Origin: Methanothrix sp.
Lineage (GTDB): Archaea; Halobacteriota; Methanosarcinia; Methanotrichales; Methanotrichaceae
Length of the DNA stretch: 64,000 nt
Assembly: GCA_029907715.1 (NCBI GenBank)
Contig: JARYLI010000005.1
Coordinates: 1-64,000 of the forward strand
Direction: 5' to 3'
Positions 17,620 through 25,741 of this stretch are shown in pieces (the stretch's first letter is position 1; each line of letters begins with the position of its first letter). Under the pieces are notes generated by a model. That model was not told the origin of the DNA and did no database searches. It saw only the letters and a list, made by a program, of their open reading frames with translations. A program made the translations under genes and the position numbers.

Positions 17620-18606
17620 ATGAAAAGCAGAGCAGAGGTGAAGGGAAGGGCGGCCAGGCTCTCCGTTGTCGCCTGCTCATTTCTTGTTGCCCTCAAGCTG
17701 GCTGTCGGGCTGATGATCGGCTCTGTCTCGATCATATCAGAGGCCGCGCATTCCGCAGTCGACCTCATCGCAGCCATCATGGCGTTTCTCTCCGTCCGGA
17801 TCGCAGGCAGGCCTGCAGACGATGACCATCCCTTCGGCCACGGGAAGATCGAGAACATCTCTGGCACTCTGGAGGCGCTGCTGATCCTCCTCGCTGCCTA
17901 CTGGATACTCTCTGAAGCATGGTCTAAGATACTGAACCCCACGGAGATCGAGACGGTATGGCTCGGCGCTGGGGTCATGCTCATCTCTGCGATTGTGAAC
18001 ACACTCGTCTCCCGGAGACTCTTCTCCGTCGGACGCGAGACGGAGTCGGTTGCCCTCCAGGCGGACGCGTGGCATCTCCGTACCGATGTTTACACATCCC
18101 TGGGCGTGATGCTGGGGCTTGCAGCGATCTGGATCGGCGACAGAATGTCAATGGACCTGAGAATTCTGGATCCGCTTGCCGCAATCTTCGTATCCCTTCT
18201 GATCCTGAAGGCTGCCCTCCATCTCACAGTCGACTCTGCGCGCGATCTCCTCGATTCAAGCCTGCCTGATGACGAGAAGGCCCTCATAAAGGAGAAGATA
18301 GTCTCCATGAAGCCGGATGTCCGAGGATTTCACGCCTTCAGAACCAGGCGCTCCGGCTCGTACAGGTTTGCTGAGTTTCACATCCTGGTGGACTCGGATA
18401 TGACAGTTGAGGAATCGCATCAGCTCACAGATATACTTAAAGAGGCCATACGTGAGCACTACCCGTGCTCGTTTGTCACGATACATGTGGAGCCCTGCAG
18501 GCTCTGCTGCGATCCCGGATGTGTTGAGGGATGCATCCTGAGCGAGGAGGAGAGGAGAACAATCGAAGGACATGCAGGCAGCATGAGAGCGGCCAGCACT
18601 GACTGA
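17620..18606 (+). CDS. Cation diffusion facilitator transporter with Cys-rich tail
   Basis: A 328-residue CDF-family metal exporter. It has about six transmembrane helices. Metal-site motifs are SEAAHSAVD (helix 2), HPFGHGKIE, and HLRTDVYTS (helix 5; HxxxD). A cytoplasmic ferredoxin-like domain follows (about 210-300) with HILVDSDM and THIHVEP-like strands. The tail has CRLCCDPGCVEGC, five closely spaced cysteines that may sense soft metal ions. This is an extension of the usual C-terminal domain. Substrate (Zn, Fe, Mn or other) cannot be assigned. Confidence 0.9.
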   Translation: MKSRAEVKGRAARLSVVACSFLVALKLAVGLMIGSVSIISEAAHSAVDLIAAIMAFLSVRIAGRPADDDHPFGHGKIENISGTLEALLILLAAYWILSEAWSKILNPTEIETVWLGAGVMLISAIVNTLVSRRLFSVGRETESVALQADAWHLRTDVYTSLGVMLGLAAIWIGDRMSMDLRILDPLAAIFVSLLILKAALHLTVDSARDLLDSSLPDDEKALIKEKIVSMKPDVRGFHAFRTRRSGSYRFAEFHILVDSDMTVEESHQLTDILKEAIREHYPCSFVTIHVEPCRLCCDPGCVEGCILSEEERRTIEGHAGSMRAASTD

Positions 18607-18613
18607 ATTGCAT

Positions 18614-19552
18614 TCATCCAATGCTCAGAAGCGCCAGCAGGAATATGGCGCGCACCATGACGCTCAGGCCTGTGGATATCGTGACGATCGTGAGACCGAC
18701 TCGCGGGCCGAATATGGCGGTGTAGTTCGGCACCATGCTCTTCATGGCGAAGATCGGGAGCATGAACATGCTGCCCAGCATGAGCACGGTCGCTGCCTGG
18801 ACCTCAGTCAGGGAGCCGCTCTGGATCATCGGGCTGAGCAGGGATATCCCGATGAGCGGGCTCGCGACGTATGTTGTCAGGGGCACTATCGCCTCAGGGG
18901 AGATGCCGAAGGTCTGGGCGATCGGAAGCACGCTCAGTCTGTCGAAGAAGCCGTGATCGTTCAGGGAGAGCACCAGCAGCGTCATCGCCATGTATGTGAT
19001 GGATATCCTGGCGAATGGTTTCATCTGCGTGCGAAGTATCTTCATTGTGGCATCAAGCGGGTTTCTGTTTCTTCTGGGTGGCTGCCAGGTGATCTCCGCA
19101 CCATTCCTTTCTCTGAGCAGCAGCCTGCCGAGCACTATCACTATGAGGATCTTGACGATGGCCGTGGTTATGAACACGCCTGCGTAGAAGAGACCAACCA
19201 CCGGTCCAAGAAGTGGAACAATCACCGGTATCTGGTATGTGAGTATCTCCCTGATGTACACCGGTATGCTGTTCATCATGGCGCAGAGCACGGTCTCGCG
19301 GTCGTCGAGAGCGCCACGCATCTTGAACTCCGCGATCATCGAGTTAGCTGCGACCGCTGAGCCGAGGGAGACCAGGAATGAGGATGCAGATATCGATGGC
19401 AGGTTCGCCATGGAAACGAGTGGTCTTGAGAGGACTGAGAGGCGATCGAGAATGCCGAGCTCCATTAGCATGCCCGCTAGAAACAGTCCGAGGAATACTG
19501 TCAACAGCACGGGTATCGCGGTGTCCAGGGCTCTGAACAGCAGGTCGAGCAT
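18614..19552 (-). CDS. Nucleoside-recognition (SpmA/GATE-like) membrane protein
   Basis: A 312-residue polytopic membrane protein with 7-8 hydrophobic helices. The internal SLGSAVAANSMIAEF and SPLIGISLLSPM segments resemble the 'nucleoside recognition'/GATE domain proteins common in archaea. Function in this family is unclear. A TATA-like TTTAAAAG lies 10-18 bases upstream of the ATG. It is convergent with the CDF gene. Confidence 0.7.
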   Translation of the reverse strand: MLDLLFRALDTAIPVLLTVFLGLFLAGMLMELGILDRLSVLSRPLVSMANLPSISASSFLVSLGSAVAANSMIAEFKMRGALDDRETVLCAMMNSIPVYIREILTYQIPVIVPLLGPVVGLFYAGVFITTAIVKILIVIVLGRLLLRERNGAEITWQPPRRNRNPLDATMKILRTQMKPFARISITYMAMTLLVLSLNDHGFFDRLSVLPIAQTFGISPEAIVPLTTYVASPLIGISLLSPMIQSGSLTEVQAATVLMLGSMFMLPIFAMKSMVPNYTAIFGPRVGLTIVTISTGLSVMVRAIFLLALLSIG

Positions 19553-19639
19553 CCCAGGTTTCTTTTAAAGTGATCGTAGATCAAATTGCTGGTTGAACCC
19601 CCATGGAGTCAGAGCCACGTCCCAGGTTGTTTGCTCGTA

Positions 19640-19795
19640 CGCTCTTATCTATCTTATAACCTGCCCGGAGAGGCATCAGCTCTGCTATGCGCTCGTTTCG
19701 ACTTGTCTTTGACTAGCGTCGAAGGCCTGTCGAGCGAATGAGTGCATTAAGCAGCATGCTTGCATGTCCTTCAAGCTGCTGAACACATAAGAGCG
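19640..19795 (+). mobile_element. Family-A MITE-like element, copy 2
   Basis: A 156-bp copy with ends CGCTCTTAT and ATAAGAGCG and an internal TTCGACTTGTCTTTGAC hairpin segment. Flanking 8-mers are TGCTCGTA (19632-19639) and CGCTCGTA (19796-19803), a 7/8 match to a target duplication. Confidence 0.85.
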
Positions 19796-19886
19796 CGCTC
19801 GTAATGTGAACCGTGAGATCGACTGCATTCAGCTCGTGGAACGCATCATGCCAGGGTGCCGGTTCCAGAATGGCTGCGGTGAATGG

Positions 19887-20004
19887 GAACATGCTCGATA
19901 TGTTGAGGTAAATCGACCTCTTGGTAGATTTCTGGACGAACGACTGTGCAAGGCGGCTTCATTTGAGCAGTACCTCAAGTACGCTCACGATATTGAGCAT
20001 GTTC
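19887..20004 (+). mobile_element. Family-B MITE-like element, intact copy
   Basis: A 118-bp element with perfect 10-bp terminal inverted repeats GAACATGCTC (19887-19896) and GAGCATGTTC (19995-20004); pairing extends further with one mismatch. It is flanked by a perfect 8-bp direct repeat GTGAATGG (19879-19886 and 20005-20012). It ends 77 bases upstream of the malic enzyme ATG. Confidence 0.85.
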
Positions 20005-20046
20005 GTGAATGGGACCACACGCCCCGAGATGGTCAAAATCAACAGC

Positions 20047-20056
20047 AATATTTATC
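20047..20056 (+). promoter_or_regulatory. TATA box of the malic enzyme gene
   Basis: AATATTTATC lies 25-34 bases before ATG 20081, giving a near-leaderless transcript. It is 43 bases downstream of the family-B element, so the upstream BRE/TATA region may be affected by that insertion. Confidence 0.5.
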
Positions 20057-20080
20057 TCAAATACATCCAGATACCCAGCG

Positions 20081-21322
20081 ATGTCGATTCAGGATGATGC
20101 TCTCAGGTACCACAGGATGGGCAAGATAGCCATCTGCAGCAGAGTCGCTTTAAGGAATGCAAACGACCTCAGCCTGGCCTACACACCCGGTGTGGCAGAG
20201 CCATCCCTCGCGATAAGCAGGAACCCGGATGATGTGTACCTCTACACATCGAAGGGGAACATGGTGGCTGTAGTCACAGACGGCACCGCGGTTCTGGGCC
20301 TCGGTGACATAGGTCCACTAGCAGCGATACCCGTCATGGAGGGCAAGGCGCTCCTCTTCAAGAGGCTTGCAGGGATAGATGCATTTCCGATAGCTCTGAG
20401 CACGACAGATCCATCAGAGATCGTGGAGACCGTTGTCAGGATCTCGCCGGTCTTCGGCGGCATAAACCTGGAGGATATCAGCGCGCCGAGGTGCTTTGAG
20501 ATAGAGGAGGCACTCAAGAAGAGGCTGGACATCCCTGTATTTCATGACGACCAGCACGGGACCGCGGTTGTTGCGGTCGCTGCTCTGATCAACGCGCTGA
20601 AGCTCGTCGGCAAGAGCTTTGAGGAGATATCGGTCGCTGTATCGGGCGCCGGTGCCGCAGGGGTCGCTGTGACAAAGATTCTCCTGGATTTCGGTGTGAG
20701 GGATATAAGGGTATGCGACAGGAGAGGCATAATCCACAGGGATCGTGGGGATCTAAGCCCAATCAAGAGAATGCTGGCCGGGCTCACGAACCCTAAGGGG
20801 ATGAAAGGCTCCCTGAGAGATGCGATGAGAGGCGCAGATGTCTTCATAGGGCTCTCTGTTGGAGGAATAGTCAGCAGGGATATGGTCGAGGGAATGGCCG
20901 GTGATCCAATAGTTTTTGCGATGGCAAATCCCGTGCCCGAGATAATGCCAGAGGAGGCGAGGATGGCGGGCGCAAGGATCGTTGCCACCGGAAGGTCCGA
21001 CTATCCCAACCAGGTGAACAATGCTCTTGGCTTCCCGGGCATATTCCGTGGCGCGCTAGATGTCAGGGCCAGCGATATAAACGAGAGCATGAAGATAGCA
21101 GCTGCTGAGGCGATAGCATCTCTGGTTGATCAGATAAGGGATGACTGCATAATCCCATCCCCCCTGGACAGGAGGGTTGTTCCTGCGGTGGCAGAGGCAG
21201 TGGCTGCGGCCGCAATTGCCAGCGGCGTGGCGCGCAGGCCTCTCGATCCCTCCGAGGTGAGAGAGCATGCGATAGAGCTTGTATCTGAGGAGTGGAGCGC
21301 TAAGGAGAGAGAATTCAGATAG
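20081..21322 (+). CDS. Malic enzyme (malate dehydrogenase, oxaloacetate-decarboxylating)
   Basis: A 413-residue enzyme converting malate to pyruvate and CO2 with NAD(P). ATG 20081 was chosen over ATG 20009 since the extra residues are not conserved and 20009 lies inside the mobile-element flank. Motifs: LAYTPGVAEPSL, NMVAVVTDGTAVLGLGDIG, PVFHDDQHGTA metal/substrate region, and AVSGAGAAG for the nucleotide. It matches the short bacterial/archaeal type without a phosphotransacetylase domain. In an acetate-using methanogen it may adjust the pyruvate/malate balance. Confidence 0.95.
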   Translation: MSIQDDALRYHRMGKIAICSRVALRNANDLSLAYTPGVAEPSLAISRNPDDVYLYTSKGNMVAVVTDGTAVLGLGDIGPLAAIPVMEGKALLFKRLAGIDAFPIALSTTDPSEIVETVVRISPVFGGINLEDISAPRCFEIEEALKKRLDIPVFHDDQHGTAVVAVAALINALKLVGKSFEEISVAVSGAGAAGVAVTKILLDFGVRDIRVCDRRGIIHRDRGDLSPIKRMLAGLTNPKGMKGSLRDAMRGADVFIGLSVGGIVSRDMVEGMAGDPIVFAMANPVPEIMPEEARMAGARIVATGRSDYPNQVNNALGFPGIFRGALDVRASDINESMKIAAAEAIASLVDQIRDDCIIPSPLDRRVVPAVAEAVAAAAIASGVARRPLDPSEVREHAIELVSEEWSAKEREFR

Positions 21323-21388
21323 GATTACATAGAAGCAGAATGGCGAGGTGAACCTGCACAGGTATGTGCAAGCGGAACGGAGGCGGAT

Positions 21389-22291
21389 ATGGATCCTGCA
21401 GTCCTTGAGCAACAGGGGTACCATATTGTGGGGGAGGGCGCTGTGAAGCCATGTCTATGGCTGAAGAGGAGCCTGAGAGGGGGGGAGCAGTGCTACAAGC
21501 ATCACTTCTACGGCATTGAGAGCCACAGATGCGTGCAGATGACGCCGACGCTCCACTGCAACCACCTCTGTCTCCACTGCTGGCGGCCTGTGGATGATTC
21601 GTTCCCGCTACCTGAGAGATGGACTGAACCGGAGGATCTCCTGGAGCTTGTGCTCAGAGAGCAGAGGAGGATCCTGTCTGGTTACTGGGGTTCGGATGTC
21701 GTCGACCGCGAGAGGCTTCATGAGGCCTCTACACCAAAACATGTGGCGATATCGCTCATGGGCGAGCCCACATTCTACCCGCATCTCCGAGGTCTGATCG
21801 AGGCAATAGATGCGAGGGGGATGACATCATTCCTGGTGACGAACGGCACAAATCCAGAGGCACTGAATGATGTGAAGCCGACACAGCTGTACATAAGCCT
21901 GAACGCCCCGGATGAGGACACCTACAGAAAGGTCTCCTGTGGGAGAGAGTGGGATTGCATCCTGGAGAGCCTGGCCATGATGCGTGATCTGAGGTGCAGG
22001 ACTGTTGTCAGGATCACGCTTGTCAGAGGCGTGAACATGTTTTCCCCTGAGTCATACGCCCAGCTTCTAGATAATGCAGAGCCGGACTTCATAGAGGTCA
22101 AGGCATACATGCATCTCGGCAGATCAAGATACAGGTTATCCAGAGATGCCATGCCATCACATGAGGAGGTCGTGAGCTTCGCCTTAGCGCTCTCCGAATC
22201 CACTGGATACACTCTGGAGGACCAGGTGAGCCTCAGCAGGGTGGTCCTTCTCTCCAGAGGAAGTGTCCAGAGAAAACTAGATAAACCCTGA
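21389..22291 (+). CDS. taw1: tRNA 4-demethylwyosine synthase Taw1 (TYW1)
   Basis: A 300-residue radical SAM enzyme. CNHLCLHC (about residue 59) is the C-x3-C-x2-C motif, followed by WRP typical of TYW1. GEPTFYPHL and TNGTNPEAL are SAM/substrate motifs. It condenses pyruvate with m1G37 of tRNA-Phe to make the tricyclic wyosine base. Length fits the archaeal enzyme without a flavodoxin domain. Confidence 0.93.
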   Translation: MDPAVLEQQGYHIVGEGAVKPCLWLKRSLRGGEQCYKHHFYGIESHRCVQMTPTLHCNHLCLHCWRPVDDSFPLPERWTEPEDLLELVLREQRRILSGYWGSDVVDRERLHEASTPKHVAISLMGEPTFYPHLRGLIEAIDARGMTSFLVTNGTNPEALNDVKPTQLYISLNAPDEDTYRKVSCGREWDCILESLAMMRDLRCRTVVRITLVRGVNMFSPESYAQLLDNAEPDFIEVKAYMHLGRSRYRLSRDAMPSHEEVVSFALALSESTGYTLEDQVSLSRVVLLSRGSVQRKLDKP

Positions 22292-22341
22292 GGTGAAGGA
22301 CCAAGGGCCTGCTAAAAAGATTCAGAAAGCTCAGGTGCAGT

Positions 22342-22770
22342 ATGGGCTCAAGAAGTGCTTGCATTATGGTTGAAGATACGAGAAAGCTCAGGATACTCCT
22401 CGTGGAGGACAACCCGGAGGATGTCTTTCTCACAAGAAAGGTTCTGAGAAGGAGTGGCCTGGATGGAGACATGCAGATCACAGGTGACGGCGCGGAGGCT
22501 CTGCGTATTCTTGAGGATATGTTCAGAGATGGAGAGCACCTGCCGGATCTCATTCTTCTCGACATAAACCTCCCGGACGTGGGGGGCATGGCGGTGCTGA
22601 AGAGCATCAAGGGCGATCCACGTTTCTCCAGGATACCTGTGGTGATGCTGACGTGCTCCAATGCGGACTCTGACATACAGAAGAGCTACGACCTTGGAGC
22701 GAGCACCTACCTTGTTAAGCCAGTCTCAAGAGACGCGATTATGCTTGTCATGAGGGCCCTCTTCGGCTGA
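22342..22770 (+). CDS. Stand-alone response regulator receiver protein (CheY/Rcp1-like)
   Basis: A 142-residue protein that is a receiver domain only. The acidic pair is in LLVEDNPEDVF, the phospho-accepting Asp in ILLDINLPD, and the conserved Lys in YLVKPVS. NPEDVFLTRKVL resembles Rcp1-type regulators paired with phytochrome-like or hybrid kinases. No kinase is nearby. The start may be ATG 22342 or 22366. Its 3' end overlaps the convergent endonuclease IV gene by 23 bases. Confidence 0.9.
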   Translation: MGSRSACIMVEDTRKLRILLVEDNPEDVFLTRKVLRRSGLDGDMQITGDGAEALRILEDMFRDGEHLPDLILLDINLPDVGGMAVLKSIKGDPRFSRIPVVMLTCSNADSDIQKSYDLGASTYLVKPVSRDAIMLVMRALFG

Positions 22771-23596
22771 GTCCACGAACCACCTCCAGGTTCCCGCGGT
22801 CATCCCTCCTCTCATCGACAGGCGTCTCCATTATCATGGGCAGCTCTCTGAGACGGCGATCGTTTACCACCGCTGCGAACCCCTCAAGTCCTATCTTGCC
22901 CATGCCGATATGCTCATGCCTGTCCAGGCCGGATCCGAGATCGCCCACCGAATCGTTGAGATGTATGAGCATGAGGTTTCCCAGCCCAACGGTGCTGTCG
23001 AATTCCCTCAGGGTTTCATCCAGGCTCGTCTCATCTCTAAGATCGTATCCGGCAGCGAATACATGACAGGTATCCAGACATATGCCGAGAAGATCTGAGC
23101 CAACTCTTTCCCTGACATCTGCAAGATCCTCGAACCTCCCGCCGATGCTGTTCCTCGATCCGGATGTGGTCTCCAGCAGGATCTTGGTGCCATCTGAATG
23201 AGGAAGCGCGGCCTCGATCGCGCCAACTGTGCGGGATATGCCGTTATCTCTGCCGGATCCGAGATGGCTTCCCATGTGCGTTACAAGATACGGAATGCCC
23301 AGGGCGCTGCATCTCATCAGCTCATCCTTCAGCGCCTGCACAGATCTGGAGTAAACGTTCTCCCTGGGGGATGCCAGGTTCGGGAGATACGGCATGTGGC
23401 CCACCACCGGCCATATCCCTGAGCTGCTTAGTTTGGCTTTAAAAGATTCTATAACGCCAGCTGAAAGATGCTTTGATCTCCATCCTCTTGGATTCGATGT
23501 GAATATCTGATATGTATCACAGCCCAGCTCAATCGCCCTTCCCACAGAGAGGTCCAGACCACCAGCAATCGATACATGCACGCCAAATCTCGCCAA
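22748..23596 (-). CDS. nfo: Endonuclease IV (AP endonuclease, TIM barrel)
   Basis: A 282-residue DNA-repair enzyme of the EndoIV family. Metal ligands are in HVSIAGG, VTHMGSH, LETTSG, CLDTCHVFAAGYD, HLNDS and DRHEHIG. A TTG start at 23596 follows GGGGGTG and gives the normal N-terminus (ARFGVHVSIAGG); a longer open frame to 23872 runs into mobile-element sequence and is probably not coding. It cuts 5' of abasic sites. Confidence 0.92.
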   Translation of the reverse strand: MARFGVHVSIAGGLDLSVGRAIELGCDTYQIFTSNPRGWRSKHLSAGVIESFKAKLSSSGIWPVVGHMPYLPNLASPRENVYSRSVQALKDELMRCSALGIPYLVTHMGSHLGSGRDNGISRTVGAIEAALPHSDGTKILLETTSGSRNSIGGRFEDLADVRERVGSDLLGICLDTCHVFAAGYDLRDETSLDETLREFDSTVGLGNLMLIHLNDSVGDLGSGLDRHEHIGMGKIGLEGFAAVVNDRRLRELPMIMETPVDERRDDRGNLEVVRGLSRRGPS

Positions 23597-23626
23597 GCTA
23601 ACACCCCCGGACCATTTGAGATCCAG

Positions 23627-23640
23627 GAACATGCTCAATA
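23627..23640 (+). mobile_element. Solo end of family B
   Basis: A 14-base exact match to the family-B left end (GAACATGCTCAATA), with no matching right end. It lies about 30 bases upstream of the nfo start, in its leader. It is probably the remains of an excised or decayed element. Confidence 0.4.
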
Positions 23641-23776
23641 CTATGAGCGAGCAAGAGTCAATAATGGACTGCATCCCTAATAGTAAACAGGTATTTAAGC
23701 AACAGTATTTAAAGCAACCTCCGATTCGAACTGATCTGGTGGCCTGTAATCCAATGCTGAATGCAGTCTTTTCTTG

Positions 23777-23893
23777 GAACATGCTCAATATGTGAGGTAA
23801 ATTGCCCTCTTGGCGGATTTCTGGATAAACGACTACGTCCGATGATAGGGCCTTACTTGATAAGTAACTCAAGTACGCTCACGATATTGAGCA
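23777..23893 (+). mobile_element. Family-B MITE-like element, decayed copy
   Basis: About 117 bases matching the 19.9-kb copy along the whole length, including TGAGGTAAATNG, GATTTCTGGA and CTCAAGTACGCTCACGATATTGAGC. The left end GAACATGCTCAATAT is intact; the outer right end has diverged after GAGCA. No direct repeat is visible. Confidence 0.7.
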
Positions 23894-23903
23894 AATACAA
23901 CTC

Positions 23904-24027
23904 CGCTCTTATCCATATGATGACCTGCCCGAAGAGGCACCAGTCACGCTGTGCGCTCGTGGCGAGCGATTGAGTGCATTAAGAAACCGGCCTGCATATC
24001 CTTCAAGTTGCTGAATACATAAGAGCG
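23904..24027 (+). mobile_element. Family-A MITE-like element, copy 3, with perfect 8-bp duplication
   Basis: A 124-bp copy, ends CGCTCTTAT and ATAAGAGCG. The 8-bp sequence TACAACTC is directly repeated at 23896-23903 and 24028-24035. It inserted within a few bases of the decayed family-B right end. Confidence 0.9.
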
Positions 24028-24035
24028 TACAACTC

Positions 24036-24312
24036 TTGCGCATCCTCTGGCTGGACACAATGTTCTGCCATAAGTTCTTTATAAACTGAAGATACAAGGT
24101 ATGTATAAGTCGCTAAATCAATATGAGCGTTATCTTATTCGGACATGTCCGATTGAACATCCCAGGCGATGCTGGAATGTATCGTAAGGCGGGTATGAGC
24201 ATATCCACTCCCGATGAGACCGGCCGTCTGGATGGTGTGAGGTGCGGCCTCGCAGGGATCAAAATACTCTGGCGGCATAACTCGAACATCCGGGCTGGAC
24301 CTTCATCTTGGC
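24036..24312. other. Unassigned intergenic sequence with a 14-bp palindrome
   Basis: No gene seen. TCGGACATGTCCGA at 24139-24152 is a perfect palindrome, but it is far from any start codon, since both flanking genes point away from it or end here. Confidence 0.3.
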
Positions 24313-25626
24313 TCATGATGAGAAGATCTTCCTGACCCTCGAGATGGAGGACTGGTATGAGACGACGAAGACCCTGTCCCCCTCCTCCAGGATCGTGTGC
24401 TCATCTGGGACCAGAGGAAGACCGTTTCTGAGGATCATCCCGGCGATTGCGCCTGATGGCAGCTCCCTCATCAGATGTCTGCCCGCAAGCCTGGAGTTGG
24501 CCCTGACCGCGAAATCCATCAGGGTCATGCCCTCATCGCTCAGCGTCACCATCTCCTCGCTTCCCATGGCAAGCCAGAGGACCGCATCTGCGGTGACCTG
24601 CCCTGGGCTGACAGCCCTGTCTATGCCGACACGCTCGAAGAGCTTCACGTAGTAGCTTCTGTTAGCCCTCGAGATAATCTTCTTCGCGCCGAGCTGCCTT
24701 GAAAGAAGGGAGCTCAGAAGGTTCTTCTCATCGATCCCTGTGACTGCAAACACAACATCAGCATCCCCCACGCCCTCCTCTGTCAGGAGAGAGATATCTG
24801 TCCCATCCCCGTTCAGGATCATGGTGTCCGAGAGATACGTCGAGATCTCCCTGCACCTCTGGTTGTCGATCTCGATGAGCTTGAGATCTATGCCCATCTC
24901 CTCCAGCCGCTGGGCCAGATAGAATCCCACAAGCCCGCCACCGACTATGACTGCCTTCTCGTCCCTGGCATCCTCATGTATGCTCCGCCTGAGATCCGCG
25001 ACGCTCCTCGGATCTATAAGCATTGTCACATGATCATTCGGTTTCACTGTGATGTTCGGATCGCCAAGCCTGACCCTGCCGTTGCTCTTGACGGCCACGA
25101 TCTTCGAGCCCCTGGGTATGTTCAGGTCCCTGAGCTGGCCGACAAGCGGCATATCCTCGCTCACCTTGAGCTCGATAAGCTCGAGCATCCCGCCGGCAAG
25201 CCTTCTGTTCATCAGAGCAGCTGGAAACGAGATCGTGCTGGCGAGATCCTCGACCATGACGAGCTCCGGACAGATCATGTACTCTATTCCCAGCTCCCTC
25301 AGAGGCTTCACCGGCTGATCGATATAGTCTGGGTTCCTGACCCTGGCTATTGTGTGTTTGACGCCCAGCCGGCTCGCTATTATGCATGTGATTATGTTTA
25401 TCTCATCGCTGCCTGTGACCGCCATGACCAGATCCATATCCCTGACATCGAGCTCCTCGAGCAGTCTTGCATTTGCCGCGTTCCCCTCCCGTGGCTTCAG
25501 GTCCATGCCCTCGAAGCGGCTCAGTGCGGCGATGTCCCTGTCAATAACAGTCACATCGTGCTCTGCCACCATCGCCTCTGCCAGCCGGTAGCCGATCTCA
25601 CCGGCGCCGGTTATGAGTACACGCAT
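24313..25626 (-). CDS. trkA: TrkA, potassium-uptake regulatory subunit (two RCK pairs)
   Basis: A 437-residue cytoplasmic protein with two tandem RCK_N (Rossmann) plus RCK_C units. The first starts VLITGAGEIGYRLAE (nucleotide-binding glycine loop) and the second near residue 222 (KAVIVGGGLVGFYLA). It gates a TrkH-type K+ channel in response to NAD(H)/ATP. The TrkH partner is not in the window. It is divergent from the DHH gene; both use a short shared promoter region near 25640-25740. Confidence 0.93.
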   Translation of the reverse strand: MRVLITGAGEIGYRLAEAMVAEHDVTVIDRDIAALSRFEGMDLKPREGNAANARLLEELDVRDMDLVMAVTGSDEINIITCIIASRLGVKHTIARVRNPDYIDQPVKPLRELGIEYMICPELVMVEDLASTISFPAALMNRRLAGGMLELIELKVSEDMPLVGQLRDLNIPRGSKIVAVKSNGRVRLGDPNITVKPNDHVTMLIDPRSVADLRRSIHEDARDEKAVIVGGGLVGFYLAQRLEEMGIDLKLIEIDNQRCREISTYLSDTMILNGDGTDISLLTEEGVGDADVVFAVTGIDEKNLLSSLLSRQLGAKKIISRANRSYYVKLFERVGIDRAVSPGQVTADAVLWLAMGSEEMVTLSDEGMTLMDFAVRANSRLAGRHLMRELPSGAIAGMILRNGLPLVPDEHTILEEGDRVFVVSYQSSISRVRKIFSS

Positions 25627-25741
25627 GATCCATCATCGGATATGCTCTGGGAAAAAGATTTCTATAAGGCGCACACCTTACCACTGTTTTCTGTTCCACC
25701 GTTGACCTGGATGTTGAGCATAAACGGAGATCTGCACATTC

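Noticed and set aside
18608-19360. Plus-strand open frame over the nucleoside-recognition gene
   Set aside because: His/Glu/Arg-rich translation typical of the antisense of a membrane protein; no family.
23597-23872. N-terminal extension of endonuclease IV
   Set aside because: It reads through the family-B fragments and the leader; the TTG at 23596 has a good ribosome-binding site and the family start.
24139-24152. TCGGACATGTCCGA as an operator
   Set aside because: Perfect palindrome, but no gene start within several hundred bases downstream on either strand.
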